A DNA stretch of 64,000 nucleotides, from positions 539,501-603,500 of the forward strand of contig NZ_CP004388.1 of the NCBI RefSeq assembly GCF_000300235.2, in the 5' to 3' direction. Source of the DNA: Thalassospira xiamenensis M-5 = DSM 17429. Its GTDB lineage: Bacteria; Pseudomonadota; Alphaproteobacteria; Rhodospirillales; Thalassospiraceae. Under the pieces are notes generated by a model. That model was not told the DNA's origin, made no database searches, and worked only from the letters and a program-made list of their open reading frames with translations. Below, in pieces: positions 1 through 9,465 of this stretch (position 1 is the first letter of the stretch; each line of letters starts with the position of its first letter). The position numbers and the translations under genes are program-made.

Positions 1-1128
1 CTTTTTCACATCCCATTCGCCGGTTGCGATCAGCATGGCGGCTGCGACCGGCGGAACGCCAGCGGTATAGGAAATGCCCTGGCTTCCGACTTCCTCGTAC
101 GCGTCCTTGTGGTCGGCGACATTATAGATCAGGACTTCGGTTTCCTTGCCATCCTTGCTGCCCTTGACCAGATCGCCGATGCAGGTTTTGCCGGTATAGT
201 CCGGTGCCAGCGAGCTTGGATCGGGCAGGCAGGCCTTGACGACCTTGAGCGGCACGACTTCGAGGCCCTCGGCAGTCGTCACCGGTTTTTCCGAGAGCAG
301 GCCGATATTGTTCAGGACCGTGAAGACATTGACGTAATGATCGCCAAAGCCCATCCAGAAACGGACATTGGGGACGTCCAGATTCTGTGACAGGGAATGG
401 ACCTCGTCATGGCCGGTCATGAAGGTCTGGCTTTCGCCGACAACCGGCATGTCCCAGATTTTCTTGACCTCGAACATCCTGTTTTCCTGCCAGGCGTTGT
501 TCTGCCAGGAATAGACCGTGCCGGTGAATTCGCGGAAATTGATTTCCGGGTCGAAATTGGTGGCAAAATATTTGCCGTGGCTGCCGGCATTGATGTCGAT
601 GATGTCAATCGAGTCAATCTTGTCGAAGTAATCTTCGACCGCCAGTTTGGCATAGGCATTGACCACGCCCGGATCAAAACCGACGCCCAAAATCGCGGTG
701 ACACCGGCCTTTTCGCATTCTTCACGGCGTTTCCACTCGTAATTTGCGTACCAGGGCGGGGTTTCGCAGATCTTGTCCTGTTCTTCATGGATGGCGGTGT
801 CGAGATAGGCAACGCCCGCCTTGATGCAGGCAGACATGACCGGCATGTTGATGAAGGCAGAGCCGACATTGATGACGATTTCGCAGCCGGTTTTTTTGAT
901 CAGTGCGACGGTGGCATCGATATCGGTTGCGTCAAGCGCATGCCCTTCGAGCGTGCCGGCATTCTTCAGGTTTTTCTTTTCATGAATGCTGTCGATGATT
1001 TTCTGGCATTTTTCCGCCGTGCGCGACGCAATATGGATATCGCCAAGCACATCATTATGCTGTGCACATTTGTGCGCGACGACCTGTGCGACGCCACCTG
1101 CGCCGATAATCAGAACATTCTTCTTCAT
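1..1128 (-). CDS. Carboxynorspermidine synthase (saccharopine dehydrogenase family), 3' end cut by window
   Basis: The reading frame opens at ATG 1128 and is still open at base 1, so about 376 residues are visible and the C-terminus is missing. It begins MKKNVLIIGAGGVAQVVAHK, a Rossmann glycine-rich loop typical of saccharopine dehydrogenase-like proteins. The family member expected next to nspC reductively condenses a diamine or triamine with aspartate semialdehyde to form carboxy(nor)spermidine in the cytoplasm. A GGGAG ribosome site lies about 15 bases upstream. The gene follows nspC on the same strand after 50 bases, which supports the polyamine assignment over lysine metabolism. The exact amine substrate (putrescine or diaminopropane) cannot be read from sequence. 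Confidence 0.88.
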   Translation of the reverse strand, partial: MKKNVLIIGAGGVAQVVAHKCAQHNDVLGDIHIASRTAEKCQKIIDSIHEKKNLKNAGTLEGHALDATDIDATVALIKKTGCEIVINVGSAFINMPVMSACIKAGVAYLDTAIHEEQDKICETPPWYANYEWKRREECEKAGVTAILGVGFDPGVVNAYAKLAVEDYFDKIDSIDIIDINAGSHGKYFATNFDPEINFREFTGTVYSWQNNAWQENRMFEVKKIWDMPVVGESQTFMTGHDEVHSLSQNLDVPNVRFWMGFGDHYVNVFTVLNNIGLLSEKPVTTAEGLEVVPLKVVKACLPDPSSLAPDYTGKTCIGDLVKGSKDGKETEVLIYNVADHKDAYEEVGSQGISYTAGVPPVAAAMLIATGEWDVKK

Positions 1129-1178
1129 TTCGGGCCAAAAACTCCCTTTTTCGAATAGATGAAACCCAAAGCGCCTTT

Positions 1179-2276
1179 TTACGAAAGGCTCGAAACATAA
1201 TCATCGAAGGTGAATTCGCGTATAACGCGTTCGCTGCCGTCAAGTTCCTTGATCACGATGGACGGCATGCCGACACCGTTGAACCAGTTCTTTTTGACCA
1301 TGGTGTAACCGGCGGCATCCTGAATGGAAATGCGGTCGCCGACCCTGATCTCGTTTGCGAAATTGAATTCGCCAAAAACGTCACCGGCAAGGCAGGATTT
1401 GCCGCAAATCATATAGGTATGATCGCCCGTGTTCGGCTCGATCTTGGCAGTTTCGCGATAGATCAGAAGATCGAGCATGTGGGCTTCGATGGAGCTATCG
1501 ACAATCGCAAGGTTTTTGCCATTGAACAGCGTATCAAGCACGGTGACCTCAAGGGTGGTGCTTTTGGTGATCGAGGCCTCGCCGGGTTCAAGATAAACCT
1601 GAACGCCGTATTTTTCCGAGAAGGCCTTAAGCCGGGCGCAGAATTTATCGAGCGGGTAATTGTCCCCGGTGAAGTGAATGCCGCCGCCGAGACTGACCCA
1701 TTCGACGCGCGACAGAAGCGAGCCGAACTTGGTTTCGATATCGCCCAGCATTTTGTCGAACAGATCGAAATCGGCGTTTTCGCAGTTATTGTGGATCATG
1801 AAGCCGGAAATGCGGTCCATGACGGCCTCGACCTTGGTGACGTCCCATTCGCCAAGGCGCGAAAACGGGCGGGCCGGATCGGCCAGATCGAAGCTGGAAC
1901 TTGAAACCTGCGGGTTCAGGCGAAGGCCGCGCACGATGCCGGACGCAGCATCGGCAAAGCGGTTAAGCTGGCTGATCGAATTGAAGATGATCTTGTCGGC
2001 ATTTTCGATGACTTCATCGATTTCGGAATCGGCATAGGCCACGCTATAGGCATGGGTTTCCTTGCCGAATTTCTTGCGGCCCAGTTTGACTTCGTGCAGC
2101 GACGATGACGTCGTGCCATCCATATAGTCCGACATGAAATCGAAGACCGACCAGGTTGCAAAGCATTTCAATGCCAGCAAGGCCTTTGCGCCGGAATGTT
2201 CGCGCACATAGGCGATCTTTTCCATGTTGCGCAGCAGTTTCGATTTATCGATCAGATAATAAGGCGTATGCGGCAT
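1179..2276 (-). CDS. nspC: Carboxynorspermidine/carboxyspermidine decarboxylase
   Basis: This 365-residue protein resembles NspC, a PLP-dependent fold-III decarboxylase that converts carboxynorspermidine or carboxyspermidine to the free polyamine. The N-terminus carries the PLP lysine region (ALLALKCFATWSVF), the middle has the glycine loop WVSLGGGIHF, and near the C-terminus is a CGKSCLAGD segment that fits the active-site cysteine region. Its length is as usual for the family. It is the first gene of a two-gene operon with the synthase downstream, so the window starts inside an alternative (non-SpeDE) spermidine or norspermidine pathway. Confidence 0.92.
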   Translation of the reverse strand: MPHTPYYLIDKSKLLRNMEKIAYVREHSGAKALLALKCFATWSVFDFMSDYMDGTTSSSLHEVKLGRKKFGKETHAYSVAYADSEIDEVIENADKIIFNSISQLNRFADAASGIVRGLRLNPQVSSSSFDLADPARPFSRLGEWDVTKVEAVMDRISGFMIHNNCENADFDLFDKMLGDIETKFGSLLSRVEWVSLGGGIHFTGDNYPLDKFCARLKAFSEKYGVQVYLEPGEASITKSTTLEVTVLDTLFNGKNLAIVDSSIEAHMLDLLIYRETAKIEPNTGDHTYMICGKSCLAGDVFGEFNFANEIRVGDRISIQDAAGYTMVKKNWFNGVGMPSIVIKELDGSERVIREFTFDDYVSSLS

Positions 2277-2738
2277 CGTATTCTGGTTCCTCGACCGAAG
2301 GCCCTGTTTTCAGGGACCGAAAAGACAACACGGAAAACGTCCGTCGACCGGCAAACATTCCCCGCAAGGTTCGGCATTCAAGCCCGGTTTGCGCCAACGA
2401 ATTTCATACCATCGATGCGAAGGCGTTCTGTGCCTGTATCGCATGCGCCGCGACCCAATAGCAGCGGCGCGCACATGGGTCAACAGTATGACCGCATTGT
2501 ATGATCGCATGGCCTGTTGATCGGCGCGGTTGGCGGGGCGTTTAAAGCAGGGTTTGCGGCATTAACCATCTGATTTCATAGGGAAACAGGCAGCGATCAC
2601 ATGCAGGTTTCCGTTTCGTGAAACTTGGCGCGGTCCGGCGGGGCTTTGCGCATGTCCGATTTCCGACAATATCACCAAATCGCGGATTTTGCATGGTAGG
2701 GGGGCAAAAAGCCCGAACGGGATTTTGGCGATTGCTTT
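2277..2738. other. Gene-free stretch between divergent units
   Basis: About 460 bases separate the nspC start from the operator at 2739. Short open frames exist on both strands, but none has a convincing ribosome site or protein-like composition. The stretch should hold the nspC promoter (minus strand) and the promoter of the DUF1348 gene (plus strand). I could not place either with confidence. Confidence 0.5.
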
Positions 2739-2777
2739 TTTGTACCGATTGGAACATAGTTTACCAATTGGTACAAA
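2739..2777. promoter_or_regulatory. Inverted-repeat operator, probable TetR site
   Basis: TTTGTACCGATTGG (2739-2752) and CCAATTGGTACAAA (2764-2777) are inverted repeats matching at 13 of 14 positions with an 11-base spacer. The element ends 15 bases before the DUF1348 start codon and so overlaps the leader or promoter. The TetR gene lies downstream in the same unit, which suggests autoregulated repression of the pair (inference). Confidence 0.75.
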
Positions 2778-2792
2778 ATGAAGGAGAAAATC

Positions 2793-3266
2793 ATGTCCGA
2801 ACTACGTCAACCCCTGCCGCCCTTTACGCGGGAAACTGCAACCCAGAAAGTCCGCATGGCCGAAGATGGCTGGAACAGTTGTGATCCGGCGCGGGTGTCG
2901 CTGGCCTATACGGCCGATACGATCTGGCGGAACCGTGCGGAATTTGCCAATGGCCGCGAGGAGGTCATTGCCTTTCTGACCCGCAAATGGAACAAGGAGC
3001 TTGAATATCGATTGATCAAAGAGTTGTGGGCGCATGACGGCAACCGGATCGCGGTGCGTTTTGCCTATGAGTATCGCGATGATTCGGGGAACTGGTATCG
3101 GGCCTATGGCAACGAGAATTGGGAATTTGCCGACAATGGCCAGATGCATCGCCGGTTTGCCTGCATCAATGACATGCCGATCCGCGAAGAAGATCGCAAA
3201 TTCTTCTGGGATCGTTCGGGGCCGCGCCCGGCGGATCATCCGGGCCTGTCCGATCTGGGATTATAA
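2793..3266 (+). CDS. DUF1348 / NTF2-like (SnoaL-like) family protein
   Basis: This 157-residue protein has the compact alpha+beta cone pattern of nuclear transport factor 2-like proteins and matches the DUF1348 type, with conserved tryptophans, a WRNRAEF segment, RFAYEYRDD and a C-terminal RxxGPRP. The start at 2793 is chosen because AAGGAG at 2781-2786 is correctly spaced for it. An in-frame ATG at 2778 sits on the operator and has no ribosome site. Members are small cytoplasmic proteins of unclear function, often encoded beside a TetR regulator as here, with 7 bases between the genes. The substrate is unknown. Confidence 0.85.
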   Translation: MSELRQPLPPFTRETATQKVRMAEDGWNSCDPARVSLAYTADTIWRNRAEFANGREEVIAFLTRKWNKELEYRLIKELWAHDGNRIAVRFAYEYRDDSGNWYRAYGNENWEFADNGQMHRRFACINDMPIREEDRKFFWDRSGPRPADHPGLSDLGL

Positions 3267-3273
3267 GTAAGCC

Positions 3274-3849
3274 ATGCCAAAGATTATCGCGGAGCGTTCC
3301 GATGTTATTCCCGTCCTTGCGGAGATTTTCCGCGAGTATGGCTATGAAGGGGCGAGCCTTTCACTGATCGGGAGCCGGACGGGTCTGGGAAAGGGCAGCC
3401 TTTATCATTTCTTTCCCGGCGGCAAAGAGCAGATGGCATCAGAAGTGCTTCGCGAGATCGATGGCTGGTTCGAGGACGCGGTTTATAAACCGCTGCGTGA
3501 CGGGGATGACCCACGGGCGGCGATTTTGGAAATGTGCCGGTCGGTTGCGACCTATTTCCGGTCGGGAAAGCGGGTTTGCCTGATCGGGGCGTTTGCACTT
3601 GATAATGTGCGTGACCGTTTTTCCGACGCAATCCGCGATTATTTTGCGGTCTGGCAACGGTCGCTTCAGCAGGCGCTTGTGCGGATCGGCCATGATGCGG
3701 ACCGGGCATCGGACATTGCCGAAGATGCGATTTTATCGATCCAGGGGGCGCTAGTTTTGTCGCGTGCGCTTGACGATACGGCGGTGTTTGAGCGCGCCAT
3801 GGCGCGGGTTGAAGCCGGGTTGCTGGCCGGGCCCGGTCAGGGGGCCTGA
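3274..3849 (+). CDS. TetR/AcrR family transcriptional regulator
   Basis: This 191-residue protein has an N-terminal helix-turn-helix (about residues 10-50, with GLGKGSLYHFFPGGKEQM as the recognition-helix region) and a C-terminal ligand-binding half of the LmrA/YxaF type. It follows the DUF1348 gene by 7 bases and probably represses the pair through the repeat at 2739-2777. The inducer is unknown. Such small TetR pairs often respond to electrophiles or aromatic compounds, but nothing in the sequence shows it here. Confidence 0.9.
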   Translation: MPKIIAERSDVIPVLAEIFREYGYEGASLSLIGSRTGLGKGSLYHFFPGGKEQMASEVLREIDGWFEDAVYKPLRDGDDPRAAILEMCRSVATYFRSGKRVCLIGAFALDNVRDRFSDAIRDYFAVWQRSLQQALVRIGHDADRASDIAEDAILSIQGALVLSRALDDTAVFERAMARVEAGLLAGPGQGA

Positions 3850-4005
3850 GGCACAGCGCCAAATGGCGGCCGATACCATTGAGGGTGTCGAAAATGACAG
3901 GTTGCCAGACGTTTGACCCTTGATCATCGGGATCGGATGACTAAGTTTTATAATGATTTAGGGGCCTGAGCCCCAATCACCCAAGCGACAAATGAGGAGG
4001 CGTCC

Positions 4006-4491
4006 ATGCCTGCACCCGTCAGTGTCGATCACTTGGCCTTTCCCACCCGCGATCTTGCGGCGACGGATGATTTTTATTCCCGTGTTCTGAAGGCCCGGCT
4101 GGTTCATGCCGAAAGCGGTTACAGTCCGTCGTGGAAAAGCGATTATCTGCTGATTACCTTTGCGCTTTCTGATGGGACGCGGCTGTCATTCTTTGACTGG
4201 CCAGCCGATACCGGGCCGTATCCCGATGATCCCGATATGCCAGATGACGTGTTTCATATCGGGTTGCGCTGCGATGCGCCGCGCGATGTGATTGCCTGGC
4301 AGAACCATTTGTTCCAGCACAAGGTGGTTTACCATAACGAGGATGACGGGAAATCGCGGCGGTTGTTCATTCGTGATCCGAACGGCATCCGGTTTGAAAT
4401 CTTTGCCGCCGATCAGCCGAAATACAGCAACGATCACGAAGATCGGGCGCGGGCCGTTTACGAGGAATGGCAGAAGATCGCCAATCGCTGA
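4006..4491 (+). CDS. VOC (glyoxalase/dioxygenase) family protein
   Basis: The protein has 161 residues with the paired beta-alpha-beta-beta-beta modules of the vicinal oxygen chelate fold. It opens VSVDHLAFPTRDLAATDDFY, with a metal-ligand-type His at residue 9. Further likely ligands are the His in FHIGLRC and the Glu in GIRFEIFA near the C-terminus. The family includes glyoxalases, dioxygenases and resistance proteins, and the substrate cannot be assigned. A good ribosome site (GAGGAGG) precedes the ATG. It converges on the LacI gene with only 7 bases between them. Confidence 0.85.
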   Translation: MPAPVSVDHLAFPTRDLAATDDFYSRVLKARLVHAESGYSPSWKSDYLLITFALSDGTRLSFFDWPADTGPYPDDPDMPDDVFHIGLRCDAPRDVIAWQNHLFQHKVVYHNEDDGKSRRLFIRDPNGIRFEIFAADQPKYSNDHEDRARAVYEEWQKIANR

Positions 4492-4498
4492 TCGCTGA

Positions 4499-5530
4499 TT
4501 AATTTGGGCAGGGGCCGGTGCTTTGGCGGATGATCAGTTCGGTCGGGACAATGACCGGATTTTCCGCCGGTTCGGGAATGGTTCCGGTTTTATCGAGCCG
4601 GGCGAGGAGCAGCGAAATCGCCTGTTCGCCCAGACGTCGGCGCGGTTGACGCACGGTTGTCAGGGGCGGGTCGTAATTGGCGGCGAGATGGATATCATCG
4701 AACCCGACGACGGAAACATCGTGGGGCACGCGAAGCCCAAGTTCCTTGGCCGCGACAATGACGCCGATTGCCATGCCGTCCGACGCGCAGAAAAACGCCG
4801 TCGGGCGGTTTTTGATGTCTTTGAGCAGGGCACGCGCCGCCGAAATGCCGGATTCAATCGAAAAATCGCCGCTATAGATCAGCGACGGGTTGGCTTCGAT
4901 GCCGCTGCTTGATAGTGCGCGGCGATATCCGGCGACGCGATCCGTCGTCAGGATGTTGCTGGCGGGGCCGGCGATATGGGCGATGCGGCTGTGGCCGAGG
5001 TCGAGCAGATGTTTGGTCGCGCTAAAGGCGGCCTTTTCATTGTCGATGATCACGGTCGGCAGGTTGCAGCCCGGAATGCGTTCGCAGGCAATGACCACGG
5101 GCGGGATGATCCCGCGCGGGGTGTTGGCCAGCGGTGCGGGCAGGCGACCATTGAGCAGGATCATCGCATCGGCCTGATTGCTGCGCAGATAGGCGGCGTA
5201 GGTTGCTTCGCGTTCGGGTTCGTTCTGGGTGTCGCCGATCAGGACGTTATAGCCCGCCTTGCTGGCCCCTTGCTCGATCCCCGATAGAATTTCCGAAAAG
5301 AAAGGGTTTCCGATATCGGGTACGAGCAAAAGGATCATGCCAGAGCGATTGAGCCGCAGGTTGCGCGCCATGACATTGGCGGTATAACCGGTCGCGGCGA
5401 TGGCGGTTTGCACCTTTTCGCGCGTGCTTTCGGAAACCACATGGGGTTTGTGCAAGGCGCGGCTGACGGTGGCAATGGATACCCCGGCATGTTCGGCAAC
5501 ATCTTCAATCGTCGCGATTTTTTCGATCAT
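4499..5530 (-). CDS. LacI family transcriptional repressor of the sugar operon
   Basis: This 343-residue protein has an N-terminal LacI helix-turn-helix (TIEDVAEHAGVSIATVSRAL, residues 7-26), a hinge helix, and a periplasmic-binding-protein-like effector domain. The segment GFDDIHLAANYDPPLTTVRQ near residue 280 is typical of the family. It is transcribed divergently from the sugar ABC operon at 5716, and two LacI-type palindromes lie between the two. The likely role is repression of the transporter and catabolic genes until the transported sugar or a derivative binds. Confidence 0.93.
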   Translation of the reverse strand: MIEKIATIEDVAEHAGVSIATVSRALHKPHVVSESTREKVQTAIAATGYTANVMARNLRLNRSGMILLLVPDIGNPFFSEILSGIEQGASKAGYNVLIGDTQNEPEREATYAAYLRSNQADAMILLNGRLPAPLANTPRGIIPPVVIACERIPGCNLPTVIIDNEKAAFSATKHLLDLGHSRIAHIAGPASNILTTDRVAGYRRALSSSGIEANPSLIYSGDFSIESGISAARALLKDIKNRPTAFFCASDGMAIGVIVAAKELGLRVPHDVSVVGFDDIHLAANYDPPLTTVRQPRRRLGEQAISLLLARLDKTGTIPEPAENPVIVPTELIIRQSTGPCPN

Positions 5531-5626
5531 GCTTCTTCCTACTCTGCCGCTGATACGCTGTCCAGCGGCATTGATGCCCGTGCGAAGGCCGGATTTCCGA
5601 CGTGATTTTCATCACAATGCGGTAAA

Positions 5627-5661
5627 TGTAAAGGTTTACATAAATAATGAAAACGTTTACA
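5627..5661. promoter_or_regulatory. Tandem LacI-type operators
   Basis: TGTAAAGGTTTACA (5627-5640) and TGAAAACGTTTACA (5648-5661) both fit the LacI/GalR consensus of inverted TGTAAA half sites. Their centres are 21 bases apart, two helical turns, so two dimers could bind the same face of the DNA. They lie about 55-90 bases before the ABC ATPase start and about 100 bases before the repressor start, and so can control both. Confidence 0.8.
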
Positions 5662-5715
5662 CAAGAGGAAATCAAAAGTTGATCGCATCAATGCGACGCT
5701 AGGGAGGTTACATAG

Positions 5716-7269
5716 ATGACGGATGCGGCTGTTCATGCCGTTAATCCCGGCACGGAGGGCAAAATACGCCTGTCCGGTCGGAAGATTTGCAAATCATTTG
5801 GCCCGGCCCAGGTGCTTTTCGATGTTTCCGTCGATCTGTATGCGGGGGAAGTGCATGCGCTTTTGGGCGAAAACGGTGCAGGCAAATCAACACTGGTTAA
5901 AATCCTGTCGGGCTATCACGAACCGACCGAGGGCGGGCTTGTCCTTGACGGGGCGGAGGTCAGCTTTGCCGATAGCGAGGCGGGCGAGGGGCATGGGGTT
6001 ATCCTGATCCATCAGGAGCTTAACCTTGCCGAGCAGCTTAGCGTTGAAGAAAACATCTTTCTGGGGCGCGAAATCAAGCGCGGATGGTTCCTTGATAAAA
6101 CCGCGATGCGGGCCGAAGCCAAGCGGCTTCTGGATCAGCTTCAATGCGATGTCGATCCGCGTACCCGTATTCGTGATCTTTCGGTTTCTGATCGCCAGAT
6201 GGTCGAAATTGCCAAGGCGCTAAGCAAAAAGGCCGATATCCTGATCCTGGACGAACCGACCGCTGTTCTGACAGGGCGTGAGGTTGAAATCCTGTTTGAT
6301 CAGATCCGGCGTCTGCGCGAACAGGGTGTTGCGATCCTTTATATTTCCCACAAGCTTGATGAAATCAAAGCCATTGCCGACCGCGTTACCGTGCTGCGCG
6401 ATGGCCGCCACATCGTGACCGAGCCGGTGGTTGACCTGAGCAAGGATGATATGGCGCGCCTGATGGTCGGGCGCGACATCAAACAGATGTTCCCGCATCG
6501 GGTATCGGATACCAGCGCGCCGATTGTTTTATCGGTGCGCGATCTTTCGGTGCCCGGACAGGTGCGTGATGCGAGTTTCGACCTGCATAAGGGCGAGGTT
6601 CTTGGTTTTGCCGGGATCGTCGGGGCGGGGCGGACCGCCCTGATGGAGGCGATTATCGGCCTTCGCGAAAGATCATCGGGGACGATTGAACGCGATGGCA
6701 AGCCGGTGCGGATCGCAAGTTTGCAGGATGCCAAAAACAGCGGCATCGCCTATCTGACCAAGGACCGGAAAGGCAGCGGGTTGCTGCTGAATATGGATAT
6801 GCGACCCAACCTGACATTGCTGGCGCTGGAAAAATTCGGAAGCGTGATTGTTGATCGCAAGGCGGAAGAAGCCGCCCTTGAAAAGGCGATTGAGGCGTTT
6901 GATATCCGGGCCGCCGACCGCAAGGCAAAGGTCGGTGATTTTTCCGGTGGCAATCAGCAGAAGCTTTTGCTGGCGAAGGTTATGGAAACCGATCCGGATA
7001 TCGTGATTATCGACGAGCCGACACGCGGCATCGATATCGGCACCAAAAGCCAGATTTACCATTTTATCGGCGATCTGACCGATCGCGGAAAATCCGTCAT
7101 TCTCCTGTCGTCGGAAATGCCCGAAATGCTTGGCCTGTCGGACCGCATCGCGGTCATGGCGGCCGGACGCATTACCGGCATTCTTGAAGGAAACGACCGC
7201 AACGAGCATGAAATCATGCGGCACGCGACAGGAATATCAGGCCAGGAGGGAGTGTCTGTTCATGAGTAG
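5716..7269 (+). CDS. Sugar ABC transporter ATP-binding protein (RbsA/XylG type)
   Basis: This 517-residue protein contains two nucleotide-binding domains in tandem, as in RbsA, MglA and XylG. The first has Walker [10 protein letters not shown], signature [15 protein letters not shown] and Walker [13 protein letters not shown]. The second has the usual degenerate Walker A ([12 protein letters not shown]), signature [13 protein letters not shown] and Walker [13 protein letters not shown]. It energises the permease encoded next, whose start overlaps its end by 8 bases. GGGAGG upstream fits the start at 5716. The sugar cannot be identified from the ATPase. Confidence 0.95.
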   Translation: MTDAAVHAVNPGTEGKIRLSGRKICKSFGPAQVLFDVSVDLYAGEVHALLGENGAGKSTLVKILSGYHEPTEGGLVLDGAEVSFADSEAGEGHGVILIHQELNLAEQLSVEENIFLGREIKRGWFLDKTAMRAEAKRLLDQLQCDVDPRTRIRDLSVSDRQMVEIAKALSKKADILILDEPTAVLTGREVEILFDQIRRLREQGVAILYISHKLDEIKAIADRVTVLRDGRHIVTEPVVDLSKDDMARLMVGRDIKQMFPHRVSDTSAPIVLSVRDLSVPGQVRDASFDLHKGEVLGFAGIVGAGRTALMEAIIGLRERSSGTIERDGKPVRIASLQDAKNSGIAYLTKDRKGSGLLLNMDMRPNLTLLALEKFGSVIVDRKAEEAALEKAIEAFDIRAADRKAKVGDFSGGNQQKLLLAKVMETDPDIVIIDEPTRGIDIGTKSQIYHFIGDLTDRGKSVILLSSEMPEMLGLSDRIAVMAAGRITGILEGNDRNEHEIMRHATGISGQEGVSVHE

Positions 7270-8275
7270 CCTTGAGCGCCGCGAGGCAAATGCCTCGCCC
7301 CGTTTTTCCATCGATTTCAAGGCACTTGGCCCGTTTATGGCCCTTGTGGTGCTGTTTGTTCTGGGAACGGCGATCAATGACGCCTTCCTGAGTGGCGGCA
7401 ACCTTTCGAATATTTTCACCCGTGCGGCCTTTATCGGCATTATCGCGGTTGGTGCGACCTTTGTGATCACGGCGGGCGGGATCGACCTTTCGGTCGGGTC
7501 GATGGCGGCGTTCATATCCGGTGCGATGATTGTCGTGATGAATACGCTGGTCGAGACACTCGGACCGGGGCTTGAAACCGTTCTGATCGGGATCGTGTTA
7601 AGCATCATTCTTGGCATCGGGGCCGGTGCGGTCAACGGGCTGGTCAGTACCAAGGGCAAGATCGAGGCCTTTATCGTGACCCTTGGCACGATGGGGATTT
7701 ACAGATCGCTTGTGACCTATATGGCCGATGGCGGCACGCTTTCGCTGGATTTCGAGGTGCGCGGGACCTATCGCCCGGTTTATTACGGCGAATTGCTGGG
7801 TATTCCGGTGCCGGTTCTGGTGTTCCTTGCAGTGGCGATTGCCGGTTATGTCCTGCTGAATATGACGCCGTTCGGGCGGAAATGTTTTGCCATCGGCTCG
7901 AACGAGCAGGTGGCGCGTTATTCCGCGATCCATGTCGACCGGGTCAAGACGATGACCTATGTCATTCAGGGGCTTTGCGTGTCGATTGCGACCATCATTT
8001 ATGTGCCCCGCCTTGGTTCCGCATCCAGTTCGACCGGTGTTCTTTGGGAACTTGAAGCGATTGCAGCCGTGATCATCGGTGGCACGATGCTCAAGGGCGG
8101 TTATGGCCGCATCTGGGGCACGGTGGTTGGTGCGATCATGCTGACCACGATTGGCAATATCCTTAACCTTACCGATGCGATCAGCAATTACCTGAACGGG
8201 GCTGTTCAGGGCTTGATCATTATCGTTGCCGTGTTCCTGCAGCGCGGGGACTGGCGACGCAAGAAAAGCAAATAA
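7262..8275 (+). CDS. Sugar ABC transporter permease (BPD_transp_2 family)
   Basis: This 337-residue, very hydrophobic inner-membrane protein has the branched BPD_transp_2/RbsC pattern, with the conserved [18 protein letters not shown] segment and the coupling region [22 protein letters not shown] 7262 (MSSLERREA) follows the strong site AGGAGGGAG and overlaps the ATPase stop. A longer frame back to 7130 runs inside the ATPase and is unlikely. It forms the pore of the sugar importer with the ATPase and binding protein. Confidence 0.94.
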   Translation: MSSLERREANASPRFSIDFKALGPFMALVVLFVLGTAINDAFLSGGNLSNIFTRAAFIGIIAVGATFVITAGGIDLSVGSMAAFISGAMIVVMNTLVETLGPGLETVLIGIVLSIILGIGAGAVNGLVSTKGKIEAFIVTLGTMGIYRSLVTYMADGGTLSLDFEVRGTYRPVYYGELLGIPVPVLVFLAVAIAGYVLLNMTPFGRKCFAIGSNEQVARYSAIHVDRVKTMTYVIQGLCVSIATIIYVPRLGSASSSTGVLWELEAIAAVIIGGTMLKGGYGRIWGTVVGAIMLTTIGNILNLTDAISNYLNGAVQGLIIIVAVFLQRGDWRRKKSK

Positions 8276-8339
8276 CCGGCGATCAACGTCCGGCTCAAGA
8301 TGACGTACAGAATCATTTTTTGATCAGGAGGAAGCTTGA

Positions 8340-9308
8340 ATGAAAACGATTACAAAGTTTCTCGGGGCGGCCTGCGTTGTGGGTCTTGGTCTTGCATCGA
8401 CCTTGGCAGCGACCACGGCACTGGCACAGGAAAAGGTAAAGATCGGGGTTTCGATCCCGGCGGCGACCCATGGCTGGGCCGGTGGTCTGAACTATCACGC
8501 AGAACAGGCCGAAAAGCGCCTTGAGGCGACCTATCCGAACCTGGATATCATTGTTGTTACTGCCAATGGTGCGGGTGAACAGGCCAACGATCTTGAAGAT
8601 CTGGTATCGGTTCAGAATATCGATGCACTGGTGGTTCTGCCGTTTGAATCCGATCCGCTGACCGTGCCGGTCCAGCAGGTCAAGGAAGCGGGCAAGTTTG
8701 TGACCGTGGTTGACCGTGGTCTTTCGCTGCCGGGGATCGAGGATGTTTATGTTGCGGGTAACAACCCGGAACTCGGCCGTGTATCGGGCGAATACATCAA
8801 GGAACGTCTGGATGGCAAAGGCAAGATCGTCATCCTGCGTGGCATCCCGACCGTGATTGACGAAGAACGCGTCGAAGGTTTCATGACCGCAATCGAAGGA
8901 TCGGATATCGAGGTCCTTGATATGAAGCACGCCAACTGGAACCGTGATGACGGGTATGAAGTCATGCAGGACTTCCTGTCGCGCTTCCCGGAAATCGATG
9001 CTGTCTGGGCGCAGGATGATGACATCGCGCTTGGCGTGATCGAAGCCGTCAAGCAGGCCGACCGGACCGATGAACTGTTCATCGTTGGCGGGGCTGGCAT
9101 GAAGGACATTATCAAACGCGTGATGGATGGCGATGAACTGACCCCGATTGACGTTCTGTATCCGCCATCGATGATCGCAACCGCGATGGACATCACCGCG
9201 ATGAAGTTCGTTTCCAATGCGGCGGTTGAAGGCCGTTACATCCTGGGCGCGACCGTCGTGACCCAGGAAAATGCCGAGAACTTCTATTTCCCGGATAGCC
9301 CGTTCTGA
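8340..9308 (+). CDS. Periplasmic sugar-binding protein of ABC transporter
   Basis: This 322-residue protein has an N-terminal signal peptide (cleavage probably after TTALAQ, about residue 30) followed by a type I periplasmic-binding fold of the RbsB family (Peripl_BP_4). Features include IGVSIPAATHGWAGG at the start of the mature protein and WAQDDDIALGVIEA later on. It delivers the sugar to the permease encoded upstream. A GGAGG site lies 9 bases before the ATG. A perfect terminator hairpin follows it, so it is probably the most abundant product of the operon. Confidence 0.93.
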   Translation: MKTITKFLGAACVVGLGLASTLAATTALAQEKVKIGVSIPAATHGWAGGLNYHAEQAEKRLEATYPNLDIIVVTANGAGEQANDLEDLVSVQNIDALVVLPFESDPLTVPVQQVKEAGKFVTVVDRGLSLPGIEDVYVAGNNPELGRVSGEYIKERLDGKGKIVILRGIPTVIDEERVEGFMTAIEGSDIEVLDMKHANWNRDDGYEVMQDFLSRFPEIDAVWAQDDDIALGVIEAVKQADRTDELFIVGGAGMKDIIKRVMDGDELTPIDVLYPPSMIATAMDITAMKFVSNAAVEGRYILGATVVTQENAENFYFPDSPF

Positions 9309-9362
9309 TCCGGCTGTTCTGATGCGAATTGGCGTTGTTGAATAAACGCGAGCAAGCAGAAG

Positions 9363-9405
9363 GAACCCCGCCCTGTCACGACAGGCCGGGCGGGGTTCGA
9401 ATTTT
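9363..9405 (+). terminator. Intercistronic rho-independent terminator
   Basis: GAACCCCGCCC (9363-9373) pairs perfectly with GGGCGGGGTTC (9388-9398), with a smaller CCTGTC/GACAGG pairing inside, followed by an ATTTT run. It separates the transport genes from the two enzyme genes and probably lets only part of transcription through. Confidence 0.85.
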
Positions 9406-9465
9406 ACATCACTTTCGTCACCAGATGACATCCGGGCCACCCGGAAGAAAACACACGAGGTCAGT

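Noticed and set aside
397..1158. 253-residue plus-strand frame
   Set aside because: Antisense of the carboxynorspermidine synthase, which has clear family sequence.
7130..7261. Longer start of the sugar permease
   Set aside because: It runs inside the ATPase gene; ATG 7262 has a strong ribosome site and starts just before the first helix.
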